64,000 bases of DNA from Parietaria judaica (lineage: Eukaryota; Streptophyta; Magnoliopsida; Rosales; Urticaceae), in assembly GCA_954871525.1 (NCBI GenBank), contig OX940864.1, positions 19,152,001-19,216,000 of the forward strand, read 5' to 3'. The position numbers and the translations under genes were made by a program. The notes beneath the pieces are model-generated. The model saw only the letters and a list, made by a program, of their open reading frames with translations. It was not told the DNA's origin and ran no database searches. This document shows positions 12,437 through 23,318 of this stretch, piece by piece. Numbering within the stretch: position 1 is the first letter of the stretch; each line of letters starts with the position of its first letter.

Positions 12437-12716
12437 CGGTTATTATGGGCAAAAATACGTAATTATGTAATTTGTTGCACTTTAACGTCTAATTTCGCTC
12501 TTTGATGTCAAAAGTACACGTGTCAAGAGTCAAATGCCGCAGATTATTAATCTAATATTTTCTTGACCCGTGTACTGCCATCTGATATTTGACGGGTGGC
12601 GTGACTAAGTGTAACAATTGTGCGACAGATCATGGTACTTTTGTCGTCAATAGCGAGAATAAGTATTAAAGTGCAAAATGATGTACGTAGTTATGTATTT
12701 TCGATGCCAATTACTC
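12437..12716. mobile_element. Small MULE-like MITE (probable)
   Basis: The left end CGGTTATTATGGGCAAAAAT and the reverse complement of the right end (GAGTAATTGGCATCGAAAAT) resemble each other and the GGGTTAATTGCGGCAAAAAT ends of the confirmed MULE-like copies. Complementarity extends about 70 bp (CACTTTAA, CAAAAGTAC blocks). The flanking 9-mers agree at only 6 of 9 places, so the target duplication is uncertain. It lies about 260 bp upstream of the acetyltransferase start codon. Confidence 0.55.
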
Positions 12717-12719
12717 TTT

Positions 12720-13940
12720 ATAAAACAATTAATATCATGATTATAATCATGACATAGTGTTCCTTCTGCTAATTAATCAATGTGTATAGAAGAATAAAAT
12801 GTTCTTAACGAATGCTACGTTATTTCATTGGATTGCGTTTGATTCAAGGCAACATATTTTATTTTATTTTTTTAACTTTGATTTTTGTAAATTAGCAATT
12901 GACAGAACATCTGAACATTATGCATAAAAAGACATACCAGTCGAGTTAAATAATAGTAATCAAGCAAGAGTCAACCGCTCCGATATTGGTTCAAAACATC
13001 GAACATTCGATTCGAGCAGTTGTTCATTGAACGTTTTTCAATTTGAGAAAATTTGTATTAGTAAAACCAAATTAATAATCTTATATTTTTATATTGGTTC
13101 AAAAATACCTTGTTCTCTCTATTATTTTATCCAAAAAGGAGAGTCAAACAAACTAGCTACTAATAAAGTAAACCCATTTTCTTGGCTAAACAAATACAGA
13201 AAAGATGTGTTTGAACAAACCATAACAAATTAAATAAGATCATGTTTGTCCTATATGTTTGGTAAATATACAACACAATGGAATCTGTTTATATAATATA
13301 TGTATAGATAATAGTGAATAAATTGATGCATGATTAAATTAAGATCAATTCGTTAGCTGATAATCCTTCAATACAAGGTGGGCAATTTACAATGTTGCCG
13401 GCAAAGTTCAGTACAATTATCAAAGAATACATGACAATAGTGAACCGATATCTATGGAGAATGGAATTCGATACTCGATCAACCACTTAACCTTGATGGC
13501 GTCATTGATGATGAAAACATTTATATCGATATTAATTTTGAAATCCCATTTTTTTTAACCTTCAACCCTGAAATGTTGGATCCATTTTTAATCCAGATAC
13601 GGTTTTTGAAAACTAGATTTTACTTAATCCGTTTTTTTTTTAATTCGGATCCGGGGTGAATGCTAATTTGAACCTGCATTTTCAGGTTTTTGTTATACCC
13701 TAATCTAACCTATACATGGTACTATTTTATACTTGATATATTTTCTTGGAATGATAAAAACTGGATCATATTCTTGAATTATTGGAATTACTATAAGAAA
13801 GTGCATCTACATTTTTATACGAAAAAAACTTATAGCAACTTTAATAACTATAAATGTTCTCATTCCGTAGACCAAACTGTGTATTTTCTCGACCCCGCAC
13901 TTTAAAATTCTGATTCCGTCACCACTATATATGTATATAT
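12720..13940. other. Intergenic AT-rich DNA
   Basis: No gene seen. Short open frames at 13027-13233 and 13690-13905 are AT-rich and show no family features. Around 13555-13697 there is a worn fragment of the CCGG-rich hAT family (AATTCGGATCCGGGGTG, then CATTTTCAGG and a TACCCTA end). Confidence 0.5.
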
Positions 13941-15035
13941 TGTTATGGGGTAATTTTGTAAAGGTTATGTAATAAAGGAAAATTATTTCTTTATTAAATA
14001 AATCTAATTTTTACCAAAACGCCTTCCGGAGGTCTGTTTTCGTAAAACAGAGTGCTAGATGTTCCTAAAAATATCGAGATACTAAAAAAAGTCATAGAGT
14101 TTGTAAAATTTGGCCTCGGGACACTCCCGGGACCGTGAAACAGGCCCGGGAGCACTCCGGGTGGGCCCAACAGCCGCTGCCACGTATCACGCTGCCCCTA
14201 CAGGCCAGCCAAGGGCCAACTTTCCCCCACCACGTGTCGCCTGCCCCTTCGGGTTCGCCAAAGGTCACCGGGGGACTCAAAGAACTGTATAATATTACCC
14301 CGGGGGCCTCCCGGAGTAATTTAAAATCACGTTTTAGTCCTCCGGCTCCCCTATAAATAGAAGCTCCGGTTTCACTAAACGATAACTCATAAAAACTCAT
14401 TCTCACCACCGAAAACTCGCTCTAAACTCTCTCTACTCCCTCTAAACTCGTCTCCCCCTCAAATATCACTCTAATGTTGAGCGTCAGAGATGAATCAGGG
14501 GGTAGCCCCCCCGGTTCTCCCTGAACTCGGGTTTTCTTTTTCCCAGGTCCGAATACAGAGAAGTTCACATAGAGCGGAAGCTCTGGAGAAAATTCTGGCA
14601 CGATCTAAGACTCTCCTTGCCAAGGTTCTAGATCCGTGAGGTGCTCGTTCTATTCCTCAGTCTTGTATCTCCGGCAGATATACTGACTTTGCGGATAGAC
14701 CGTAGGACCCGGATCAGGGCTAGTGACGCCGGTCGAGGGTCTGGTCCACCAGGGTTCACTGGAAAGTCAAGACTGCGATCTTCCCTACGCAGTGGCCAGG
14801 TCTGTTTTTGGCGTCCCGAATCTGTAACCAAGGCCAGGCCAAGCCCTGGCCTCTCGGCACAGGTAGTGGTGTTTACCTCGGATGTCTGGTCCTGTAACAG
14901 TGGAGGGTTCGTTTGACCCGAAAATGCCAGGAGCCCAAGCCCAAAACTTACAAAAGTCAACAAAACGACATTGGGCTCGGTCCAACACGAGCAATTGGGC
15001 CGCTTGAGTGTTTGATCCAATATTTTGCATCAACA
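13941..15035 (+). mobile_element. Solo LTR, Ty3/gypsy-like, with target duplication
   Basis: Starts TGTTATGGGG and ends GCATCAACA, flanked on both sides by TATAT (13936-13940, 15036-15040), giving a clean 5-bp duplication and a 1095-bp LTR. Plus orientation: TATA box CTATAAATAG at 14351, then CTAATGTTGAGCGTCAGAG from 14471, a GGGGGTAGCCCCCCC hairpin, and a CAGG-containing stretch. It shares this layout with the LTR at 1-1616. There is no internal region, primer-binding site or second LTR, so it is a recombination relic. Open frames inside (14092-15020) do not look like proteins. Confidence 0.85.
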
Positions 15036-15045
15036 TATATAAAGT

Positions 15046-15430
15046 AATATATGCTCGTAATGAAAACGACAATATTCCAAAATAAAGATAAAAAACTTGA
15101 AGAACTACGATTAATTGTTAAAGAGAACAAATTATAGAAGAGCTATAAATAGGTCGAAAACGACATCTTTTCAAACTACAACATTTAAAAGAAAAACGAT
15201 ATCTTTTTCAAGCTACAACATTTTTTTTAACGAAAACGACATCTTTTTCAAGCTACAACAATTTGGAAATGGGCGAAACCTTTCCCAAACTACAACATTT
15301 TATAATAAAACGACAGCTTTTTCAAACTTCAGCATTTTTCGAAGAAAAACGATATCTTTTTTTTTTCTTTTCAAATTGCAGCGGTTTTTGTAGGAGCGAC
15401 ATTTTTTTTTCAATCTACATTGTAAAAAGA
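15046..15430. repeat. Degenerate AAACGACAT/CAAGCTACAACA repeats
   Basis: Seven or more loose copies of AAAACGACATCTTTTTCAAG followed by CTACAACATTT, spaced about 40-60 bp, immediately right of the solo LTR. Open frames here follow the repeat and are not taken as genes. Confidence 0.6.
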
Positions 15431-15499
15431 ATGGAAATATCAGTTCCACAACACCTAATTTTGGAAACCGACATGTACCAAGTTACAAATATCACTTGA

Positions 15500-15908
15500 A
15501 AATAATATTTTTAGAAAAAAAAGCCGTGAACCCATATTTAATCCCTTCCCGATACGGCGATACGGTTTGAAAACTGGTACAGCTGGGACCAATATTAATT
15601 GATACTAGTTTTAAGAATCGAAATCGATCAACAAACTGAGAAAACCAAAAAGTAGCGATCGAACATCTCCGAAATAAGTTAACCATTTATGATTATTGTT
15701 TTTTTTTTTTTTTTTAATACAATAACACATGCATAAGAGAAGATTTTTTTTTTATCATAATATAATTGTGAGTTCGTAAAGGAAGAGGGTCAAAACCAAA
15801 CATATAAAGTTCGAATTGCAAATTGCAATGATTCTTTATATCTTTGGGTTTGACCTTTTTCCATCACAAACTATGAGCATCTACTTACAAAATACACACG
15901 CTGAACTG

Positions 15909-15910
<2 letters not shown>
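15500..15910. other. AT-rich spacer, nothing recognised
   Basis: No coding or RNA feature could be supported. It contains homopolymer T runs near 15700 and 15745. Confidence 0.4.
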
Positions 15911-15951
<41 letters not shown>

Positions 15952-16059
15952 GAAATCCTAAAGATTAGGCGAATAAAATCAAAAGTCCCCTTCATATATA
16001 TATATATATATATATATTAAGAAATCCTAAAGATTAGGCGAATAAAATCAAAAGTCCCC

Positions 16060-16099
<40 letters not shown>

Positions 16100-16138
16100 G
16101 AAATCCTAAAGATTAGGCGAATAAAATCAAAAGTCCCC

Positions 16139-16187
<49 letters not shown>

Positions 16188-16225
16188 CCTAAAGATTAGG
16201 CGAATAAAATCAAAAGTCCCCTTCA
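15911..16225. repeat. Minisatellite coupled to a TA microsatellite
   Basis: Four copies of a unit containing AAATCCTAAAGATTAGGCG and AATAAAATCAAAAGTCCCCTT are separated by (TA)n runs of different length, so the total period varies from about 68 to 85 bp. The non-TA part is almost identical between copies, which suggests recent expansion. The array is about 540 bp upstream of the RZ1-like start codon. Confidence 0.85.
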
Positions 16226-16765
16226 AATCGGAGATATTGTTTCGGGGTTATATATATATTAAAATCCTAAGAAACCCAAGAAAATAGGCCAATATAACAC
16301 TAAACATATAAATCGGCAACTAAAATATCAAAACAAATGATACCTTAAAATCCTAACCATGCGTATTAAAAAAAACGACATAAATAAAGCTGTCAAGACA
16401 ATAAATAAAAAGGACTACTATCAGGAACAAACAAGGATAAAAATCGTAAAACTAAAATAAAATAGGTACTGAATTGCAAATAGCCAATAAGCTGAGGGTC
16501 TTCATGACAAAACCAGCACCACGTGTTATAATCGTATCGAAGCCCGTAAGTCTCGGAACCAATCTCAGCCGTTGAATGATCTCGCAACCGTTTTCCCCCA
16601 AATAAATCACCGAACTTGGAATCTCGTACGGACAGATATCCGAGACGACGAAGACCCAGAAACCGACGCCATTGACGACGAGTACCTCTCTGAGCTCAAT
16701 TAGGGTTTGGTTTTGTCATACTTATTTGGGTTTGTAATTGAATTTCGGTTTTGAAGAGGAAGAAG

Positions 16766-17755
16766 ATGAGTGGGAGAGAAGATAATCGCTTGTTCGTCGG
16801 AGGGCTCGCATGGGAGACCAGTGAGCGACAGCTTGAAGACGCTTTCGGTCGCTATGGCAAAATCACTGAGTGCCTCGTAATCCCTCCCTCTTCTTTGAAT
16901 CATAATTTTCCATGGATACTTCGATTCTTAGTTTATAAATTGTGAGATCTAAGATTTTAGTCAGCTTTGTAGTTTCGCTGATTGTTTGTGCCGTGCGAAA
17001 GCGAGGGAATTTGCTTGTTTGATCGAGAGGTTTCGAAGTTTCGGGATTCGGGTTTCAGGTTTAGGTTCACTGTTATGATTAGGCTGTGGTTGTTTTCCCT
17101 ATAGGTTGTTGCGGACAGAGAAACCGGTCGCTCTCGTGGGTTCGGATTCGTAACCTATTCCGACCATCGGTCCATGGATACTGCGATCAGGGATATGCAC
17201 GGCTGTGAGCTGGATGGGAGAGTTATATCAGTTAACAAGGCGAAACCGAAACAGAGTGACGAAGAGACTAGGCCCGGGTATGGAAGGGACTACATTCCAG
17301 GTGGCGGCCGGAGAGTGGCTGAGAGATTTCCCGGTGGCACCACTGACTGCTACAAGTGCGGCCGTCCTGGTCATTTTGCCCGGGAGTGCCCGATGGGTGA
17401 TTCTTCTGGGCATTTCCGAGAAATCAGCGATCGGCGCGGAGATCGCATCAGGATGGACCCTTATGATCGTCGCGATAGCAGGTACGGCGAGAGATATGGT
17501 CCTGTGCGTGACAGCTACAGCGAGGGCTACGGACCTCCGCGCGAGACCTATGCAGATGAGAGGTACGCCGATCGAACGGTTCAGAATGCTTACGGCAGAG
17601 AGAGAGGCTACTTCAGGGACGGAGGACCGAGACCCAGCGGAGAGAGGTTCGGAAATGGCGGGCCAGACCGTTACGAGAGAGGAAGCTATAGGGAGAGGGT
17701 CGGTCCGTACGATCGCCCGAGAAGAGATCAGGTTTCATCGTACGATCGGTACTGA
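16766..17755 (+). CDS. RZ1: RZ1-type RNA-binding protein (RRM plus CCHC zinc knuckle)
   Basis: Two exons, 16766-16876 and 17105-17755, GT-AG, 253 residues. The start is the first ATG (MSGREDNRLFVGGL). The RRM occupies about residues 8-85, with RNP2 LFVGGL (9-14) and RNP1 SRGFGFVTY (47-55); the single intron falls between the RNP motifs, after residue 37. A CCHC knuckle CYKCGRPGHFAREC spans 119-132 (C119, C122, H127, C132). The C-terminal 120 residues are rich in Arg, Gly, Asp and Tyr with RYGERYGP-like repeats, ending SSYDRY. Plant RZ1 proteins are nuclear RNA-binding proteins with roles in splicing and cold response; that role is inferred from the family. Which paralogue (A, B or C) it matches cannot be decided by eye. 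The upstream region is TA-minisatellite-rich. Confidence 0.92.
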
Positions 17756-18769
17756 GGCGGGTTTATATGGTATTTATTTACATGTTCGTGTTTTTCTGTT
17801 TAAGAAGAGATAGTTGAATTTCCTGTGTCTGAAGACTGAGCTTGAGTGATGTAGTGTTAAATAACTCGTGTGGAACTTGAATTGATTGTGGTATCAAAGT
17901 ATTTGCTCCGTTCGTTCATGAATTCCGAGCTTCTTTCGAGGGGCCAAAATTGGTAAAGCTGCGTAGGCTGATGAACTAGCAGCAGATACGGGATTCTTAC
18001 TGATTTCTTGGTTCCGAAATGCTGTTCACAACCGAAGCAGACAAGATACTAATGGGTTTCGTTCTTTTCTACGATAAGCGGTGACGTATGGTCTTTGTAG
18101 TTCGGTTAATGGTGAATCTTTTTATGTTCGGATCATCGGGGCAGACGATGTGCAGTTTCTAAGGTATTTTAGTTAGTATTGATAATCAGATTGAGCCACT
18201 GTTTATAGTTATAGCTATTTTGTGGATTGGAATTCTAGACTTCGGTAGACAGTTCGAATATTCAACGGACCTTAACAGTTAAAAGTGTGCAGCTGTGCTT
18301 ATGTCTAGCGGATAATTATGTGATGTTACTTTATGCCCGGTTTGTTATGTTCTGTTATTTGTTTGATTTTGTGTTTCTGGACACTGACGGGCGTTAGCGG
18401 GGCGTTTATTTTGTTCGTAACGGCCATGTAAAGAGAAATGAGGAAAGATTTTAGGCTGTGAGAGGACAGTTGACACAGAAAAGAAGATTAGGGTGACGGT
18501 ATTTCGCTTAGAACCAAGGCCTTTGACGAGTCATCCAAGGAAATATTATGGGCCAGAAAGTTCTGTGAAGGTCGACTTAGGAAACAGTCTTTGAATTATG
18601 TTGGGGCCGTTTGTTATCGATTTGCAGAACTGGCTTGTGGGCGTTTTTGGAGCTGTGTTTGGTACAGGGTTTTAACAGTTGATCTGAAGACATGAGAAAC
18701 TGAAACTGGGTTCCTTTTTTTAGTCATAAAGTACAGAAAATTGGGTTTCGTGATTTCAATTTTTTGCTT
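17756..18769. other. 3' flank of the RZ1-like gene
   Basis: No further gene seen. The first few hundred bases are presumably 3' untranslated sequence. There is no clear second reading frame. Confidence 0.4.
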
Positions 18770-19310
18770 ATTATAAGGTAAGTGTAAGAGATAGTGAAAC
18801 CAAATCCACCCAAGGTGAATGTGGCCTTTCTGTTTCCGTGATTTCCGAGGTTTCATGATTCTGTTTACGTGATTTTGGTTCGTAGTAGTGATAGTGTAAC
18901 CGAAACCATGCAAGCACTTGCGGTGTTCTGAGGTTTACGGGTCTCTGTTTCCGCGGTTTCAGTTCTTGCCTTTACCAAGATTATGACAGTCTAGCAGAAA
19001 GTAAAATCAAAACTACGTGCACTTGCTTTGCTCAGGCCTTCCGGGTTTTCGATTGTTAAAAGAGAATAGGAAACGGTTTTCTAGGGTTTGTTGTTTCTGT
19101 TTCCATGTTCTCAGTTCTTCATCGAGTACAAGGGATTACGAAACCGAAACCAGGGTAGTCCTTGCTGTATCTTGAGATTTCCGATAGTTGTAAGCCGGAA
19201 ACAATTTTCTGGGGCTTCTTGGTTCTATTTCCTGTGATTTCCGTTCTTCGACGAGTATAATACTGGAGTGTAAAGGATAGCGAAACTGAAACCAAAACCA
19301 TGAAATCACT
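18770..19310. repeat. Degenerate tandem array of about 115 bp units
   Basis: Two phrases alternate: CTGTTTCCGTGATTTC-like (near 18826, 18940, 19092, 19226) and GAAACCGAAACCA-like followed by a (CA)CTTGC block (near 18796, 18899, 19000, 19140, 19278). The copies have drifted strongly. Open frames on the minus strand here follow the array. Confidence 0.6.
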
Positions 19311-19876
19311 TTCTGCATATTGGACTTAATAATAATAATAAAAAAAAACAGCATTGTTATGGCATCAGAGACGTCGCAAGTAAAACCGGAGCAGGGTTGT
19401 TATTTGGAGCATGGGCCTGGCTCTAGTTTTCTGTTTTCTACGACAAGGCTTGGATTTTTTAACCAAAACCGGACCGGAACTAGATCAAAATGGGACTTGG
19501 GCCAAAGTTTCATCCCTAAATAGAAGGAAATTGTTTATAGTACTCATTCGTTTTTGGTCCTACATAAGTGGGATACTATAGGAACTAGGATACCTCTTGT
19601 CTTTTTCTTTTTGTATTTAAATTTGGAGAATATATATCTCTTCGAAAACCTTGTCAAACTTGGAAATATTTTTGAGAAGCTTAATGGTTCCTCACGACTC
19701 ACATTCTCGTGACCTTCATCTTAAATTTGTTCAAGTAATCTTCTAGTAACAAAAATATATCTGGTACTTGTACATAAATTATATATTTCAATAATCAAAG
19801 TCGTCATATTCGCGTTACAATCGAAATACATAACATGATTAAATGATGGACTAACTGAATCGAACATAAGAACTAA

Positions 19877-20625
19877 GGCCCCGTTCACTTGGTTGTAATT
19901 GTGAGTAATCGTAATAAGTACACCTACTTATTACGATGTTTAGTTGCGATTACAAAAATATGCAACGTAATGCTCTTTACACTGTAATCAAAAGTCCCTA
20001 TTTTAAAGGAATTGACATTACAGAATTCACGTACTTGTAATTCTTTCTTATTCTTCCTAAACTACCCTTACTATAACTAGCATTTTTCTCCACTTTCTCC
20101 GTTATTCACGTTTAATCCCCTCCCTTTTTTTTCTCCACTCTTGTAACTACCCTGAATAACCATCCTCAAAGAAATCATCTTGCTTTTTACATATATAAAT
20201 CAAATAATATTTAGATGTGTTAATAATTTAACACGACCACGTAGCAAATAATAAATATTGAATTTATAAGGTAGGCAAAATTATGTACTATTGTGCTTCC
20301 TGCTTATTTGACGATATTTATATTTTGTGCAGTATAAAAATTAATTCATTAATCCTTGATCACAGTTTGATAAATTTATTTTGAGTAGTTTTATATTAAA
20401 AAATTAAAGATAATAAATTTAAGAGTATTTTGGAAAATATTTATTGATTACGTTGTGTACCGTGTCTTACTAAACAACGTAATGAGCATTCATTACAACG
20501 GTACAAGTAAACATTGTAATAAATTACGATTGCGATTGCGATTACGATTCTAATCTATTACGAATCTACGATTACAATTACGATTACGATTACGATTGAC
20601 CAATTACAGCGAAGTGAACGCCACC
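19877..20625. mobile_element. Tourist/PIF-Harbinger-like MITE
   Basis: Flanked by TAA on both sides (19874-19876 and 20626-20628). Left end GGCCCCGTTCACTTGG and the complement of the right end GGTGGCGTTCACTTCG share the core CGTTCACTT. Sub-terminal regions carry runs of AATCGTAATCGTAAT on both sides in inverted orientation. 749 bp, no coding capacity. Confidence 0.75.
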
Positions 20626-20629
20626 TAAG

Positions 20630-21623
20630 TGTTCCGTCTTTTTCAATTTAATTAAACTTTTCGTAAAACTTAAAACGCGATAATAGTGTGTAAGCTCTAT
20701 ATCAATATATACATCACAAGTATCCGGTAGCGCATCAGCCACTTTGTTTTCTCTTTATAAACGTGGTTAAGAGACACGTGTCGTTCTCGTACTTATGTTG
20801 TGTTCATTAAGAATATTAAACTTATTGGCTTTCCGTTAATGTTGAGAATTTTCCCTAAAAAAATAGAAAAAAGGTAACAAAATGAAACACGAACAACTGA
20901 AAGGGACAAAACTATATTTCATCACTTACTGTGGAGTCAACTTGATGATGTAAGTGAGGAAGTAAAGTAGTTTAGTGATTCAAGTTGAGTTTGATCAAGA
21001 AATTTCTTGTACTCAATATATTGATTTTGACTTTACACTTGTGTTGGACCATAAGTCTCCTCCGCATTAAATAAATTTGACCTAATGAAGCCACGAGTAC
21101 GACACCTGTCACGTCGTTTTTTCATTCTTTTTTCTTTTAAAGAAATTTTTTTGGCGTTAGTTCTTCTATGTACCTTCGTGTAGTCAAGTATCGCTCGGGG
21201 TTTAAATAATTTTACTTTCTTAATTGTATATTTTATGAATGAAATTTTGAGAAAAATAATCCATATAATAAAAAAAATAACTAAATAGTATGAACTTCAT
21301 TGCTTAAGAATCATGCATTTGTTTGAGTAAAGACTTGGTAGTTAGGTCCTTCATCAATTATGAGCTTTGAAAGTTTTTGGTTGATGAGTCATGGATTGTG
21401 TTTTTAATTAATGCTAATCGGTTTGACCCACGTCAAGTTCTTTTTTCAAAAACAAAACTATTTTATCAAACATTAACTAGGAAAACGCGTCCGACTCAGT
21501 TTATAAATTGGGAACCGATACTCGGCCGAAACTTTCATAAATCGGCCCGGGCCGGTTCGTCCTCACAATTAGCCAATTTGGATAGATGAAAATTAGGCGT
21601 GAAATTAGATACGACCAACTTGC

Positions 21624-21668
<45 letters not shown>

Positions 21669-22414
21669 GACTAATAAAGTAATGAGACACCACAAAAGTT
21701 CAAACTTTAGTTACTATTCTCTGAGTTTGGTCTCCAAGCTTATCTCTTTGAAATGTCAAATTTAATCTAAAACACATCGAAAATGCAATCTTAGACAGCT
21801 GGAGCCTTTGTGTGTGTATATATAATAATATATTTGTGAACATGAACAGTGACATAAGAAATCGGTGAGAGTTGATTAGTTCTCACATTTTTGGAAATAT
21901 GTCACATGTCATGCAATAAGTGTTACGATAACGATGCATCAAATTTTCTCTCCCAAATTTGGTAAATGTTTTGCCTTATCGTCTTATAATCACATGCTTG
22001 ATGCTTCTACTAACCCGTATTATTCTTTACTTTCACCAATAATTCAGGATTAAGGAGCACTAGATGTTGGCCTAAAGAGAGAAGAATATTGTATTATTAT
22101 TCCCAAATTAAAGTAAAATTGAAGATCAACACTACAGTACTACCTAAACATGTAATACTATCATCAGTTTATCTCCTCAACTTTTTTTTTTTTATATCAT
22201 TTACCTTTAAGTATTGCCTTTCATTGTAGGTTTTTTCGGCTTCAAATTCAGCATTTTTTTCTTCATATTATTGAAAATATAACTTATGTCTTATTTTTTT
22301 ATATAAAAAAATGTTGATAAAAATAGGCAATATTTGATCACAAATGAAAAGTTCAAGAAAATATTAATACACAAAATTAAAAGAAATTTCATAAATTAGC
22401 ATGATATAAAAAAT
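20630..22414. other. Intergenic DNA, no gene seen
   Basis: AT-rich spacer. The only regular structure is a (TA)n microsatellite at about 21628-21664. The open frame at 21377-21589 has no family features. Confidence 0.45.
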
Positions 22415-22909
22415 GGATTAATGGTGGCATATATACTCAAGTCTTACTCAATTGAAGCGGCATAGTTCTAAATTTATTTTCAGTGATATATATACTCAAA
22501 GTTCAACTTTATTGTAGCTTCAATGTACTAAGACTCAAATTATTGTGGTTTCAATTCATTTCGTCTATTTATCCTTAACGGCGTTAAGTATCACTAAAAT
22601 TAAGCACTTTTTCCTTATAAATTTTCTTTTTCTTTTTCTTCGAATCATCTTCCCTCTCTCTAAAATTCAAGAACGCTATAATCTTAAGTTCATCCTCCGA
22701 TTCATCCATGGCGGACAAGCCATTATCGGCAACGGCGAGAGTTACATCGCAACAGCCTCCTTCCTTGTCGGCGGCTCCGTTGGGAAATTCGGTGATTCCG
22801 ATAGTGAACAAACTCAAAGAACAATAACAATAAATTTAAATTTGGGTGCATTAAAGTAACAGTAAAATCAAACTTAGGTATATATGCCACTTAAAATAAA
22901 ATTTAACCC
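22415..22909. mobile_element. Pack-MULE-like element carrying a dynamin-related gene fragment
   Basis: Left end GGATTAATGGTGGCATATAT and the complement of the right end, which begins GGGTTAAA and continues to GTGGCATATATACC, are inverted and match the GGGTTAATTGCGGC family. The flanking 9-mers ATAAAAAAT (22406-22414) and TTAAAAAAT (22910-22918) agree at 8 of 9 positions. The interior holds a CT-rich leader-like stretch and the fragment described at 22708-22827. No transposase. Confidence 0.7.
22708..22827 (+). pseudogene. Captured 5' fragment of a dynamin-related protein 3-like gene
   Basis: An ATG-initiated frame of 39 residues starts MADKPLSATARV, continues through a Pro/Ser/Ala stretch and reads APLGNSVIPIVNKLKEQ before a stop. 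The phrase PLGxSVIPIVNKLQ is, from memory, the sequence just before the GTPase domain of plant DRP3 (organelle-dividing dynamins). The match stops exactly where the GTPase domain should begin. About 90 bp of pyrimidine-rich sequence before the ATG resembles a 5' leader, so a promoter-proximal exon seems to have been captured. It cannot make a working dynamin. Confidence 0.65.
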
Positions 22910-23145
22910 TTAAAAAATAGCTTAACAAGCAAGATTAGCATGCCACGGAATGAACAATTCACGCTGTATACTAAAGCAATTAATACACAAGGAAGCTGTA
23001 ACATCAGAAATTGACCATTTTGAGCATTAGGCATGATTATGAATCAACTATTCCTTGTCAACCATTCATTCCAATCATACCGTGACCACCACATACGTAC
23101 TCCAATCACTCATACAACAATACAAATCCATTCATATTATTTACC

Positions 23146-23177
<32 letters not shown>

Positions 23178-23259
23178 TTATACACATCCATAGTATAACC
23201 CAAAAACTAGCTAGTAGCTATGAACACAGATACATAGAAAAACTCTAAATCCTAAGAAA

Positions 23260-23295
23260 ATGAGAAAGCTTTGTCCTTCATTTGTTACGTTGTGA
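23260..23295 (+). CDS. Upstream ORF in the leader of the NFD4-like gene
   Basis: ATG at 23260 in the context AAAATGA opens a frame of 11 codons ending TGA at 23293-23295, 23 bp before the main ATG. It may lie in the transcript leader and reduce translation of the main frame. Whether it is transcribed is not known. Confidence 0.4.
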   Translation: MRKLCPSFVTL

Positions 23296-23318
23296 AGTTA
23301 GAATCTTTTGTATCGAGC

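Noticed and set aside
14092..15020. Overlapping open frames on both strands
   Set aside because: They lie inside a bordered solo LTR and show no gag, pol or host protein features.
17205..17813. Second long plus-strand frame overlapping the RZ1-like gene
   Set aside because: Out-of-frame shadow of the Arg/Gly-rich exon; the other frame carries RRM and CCHC motifs.
19320..19523. Plus-strand frame starting MDLIIIIKKNSIVMASETSQ
   Set aside because: Short, with no splice partners or family features; part of the repeat-rich flank downstream of the RZ1-like gene.
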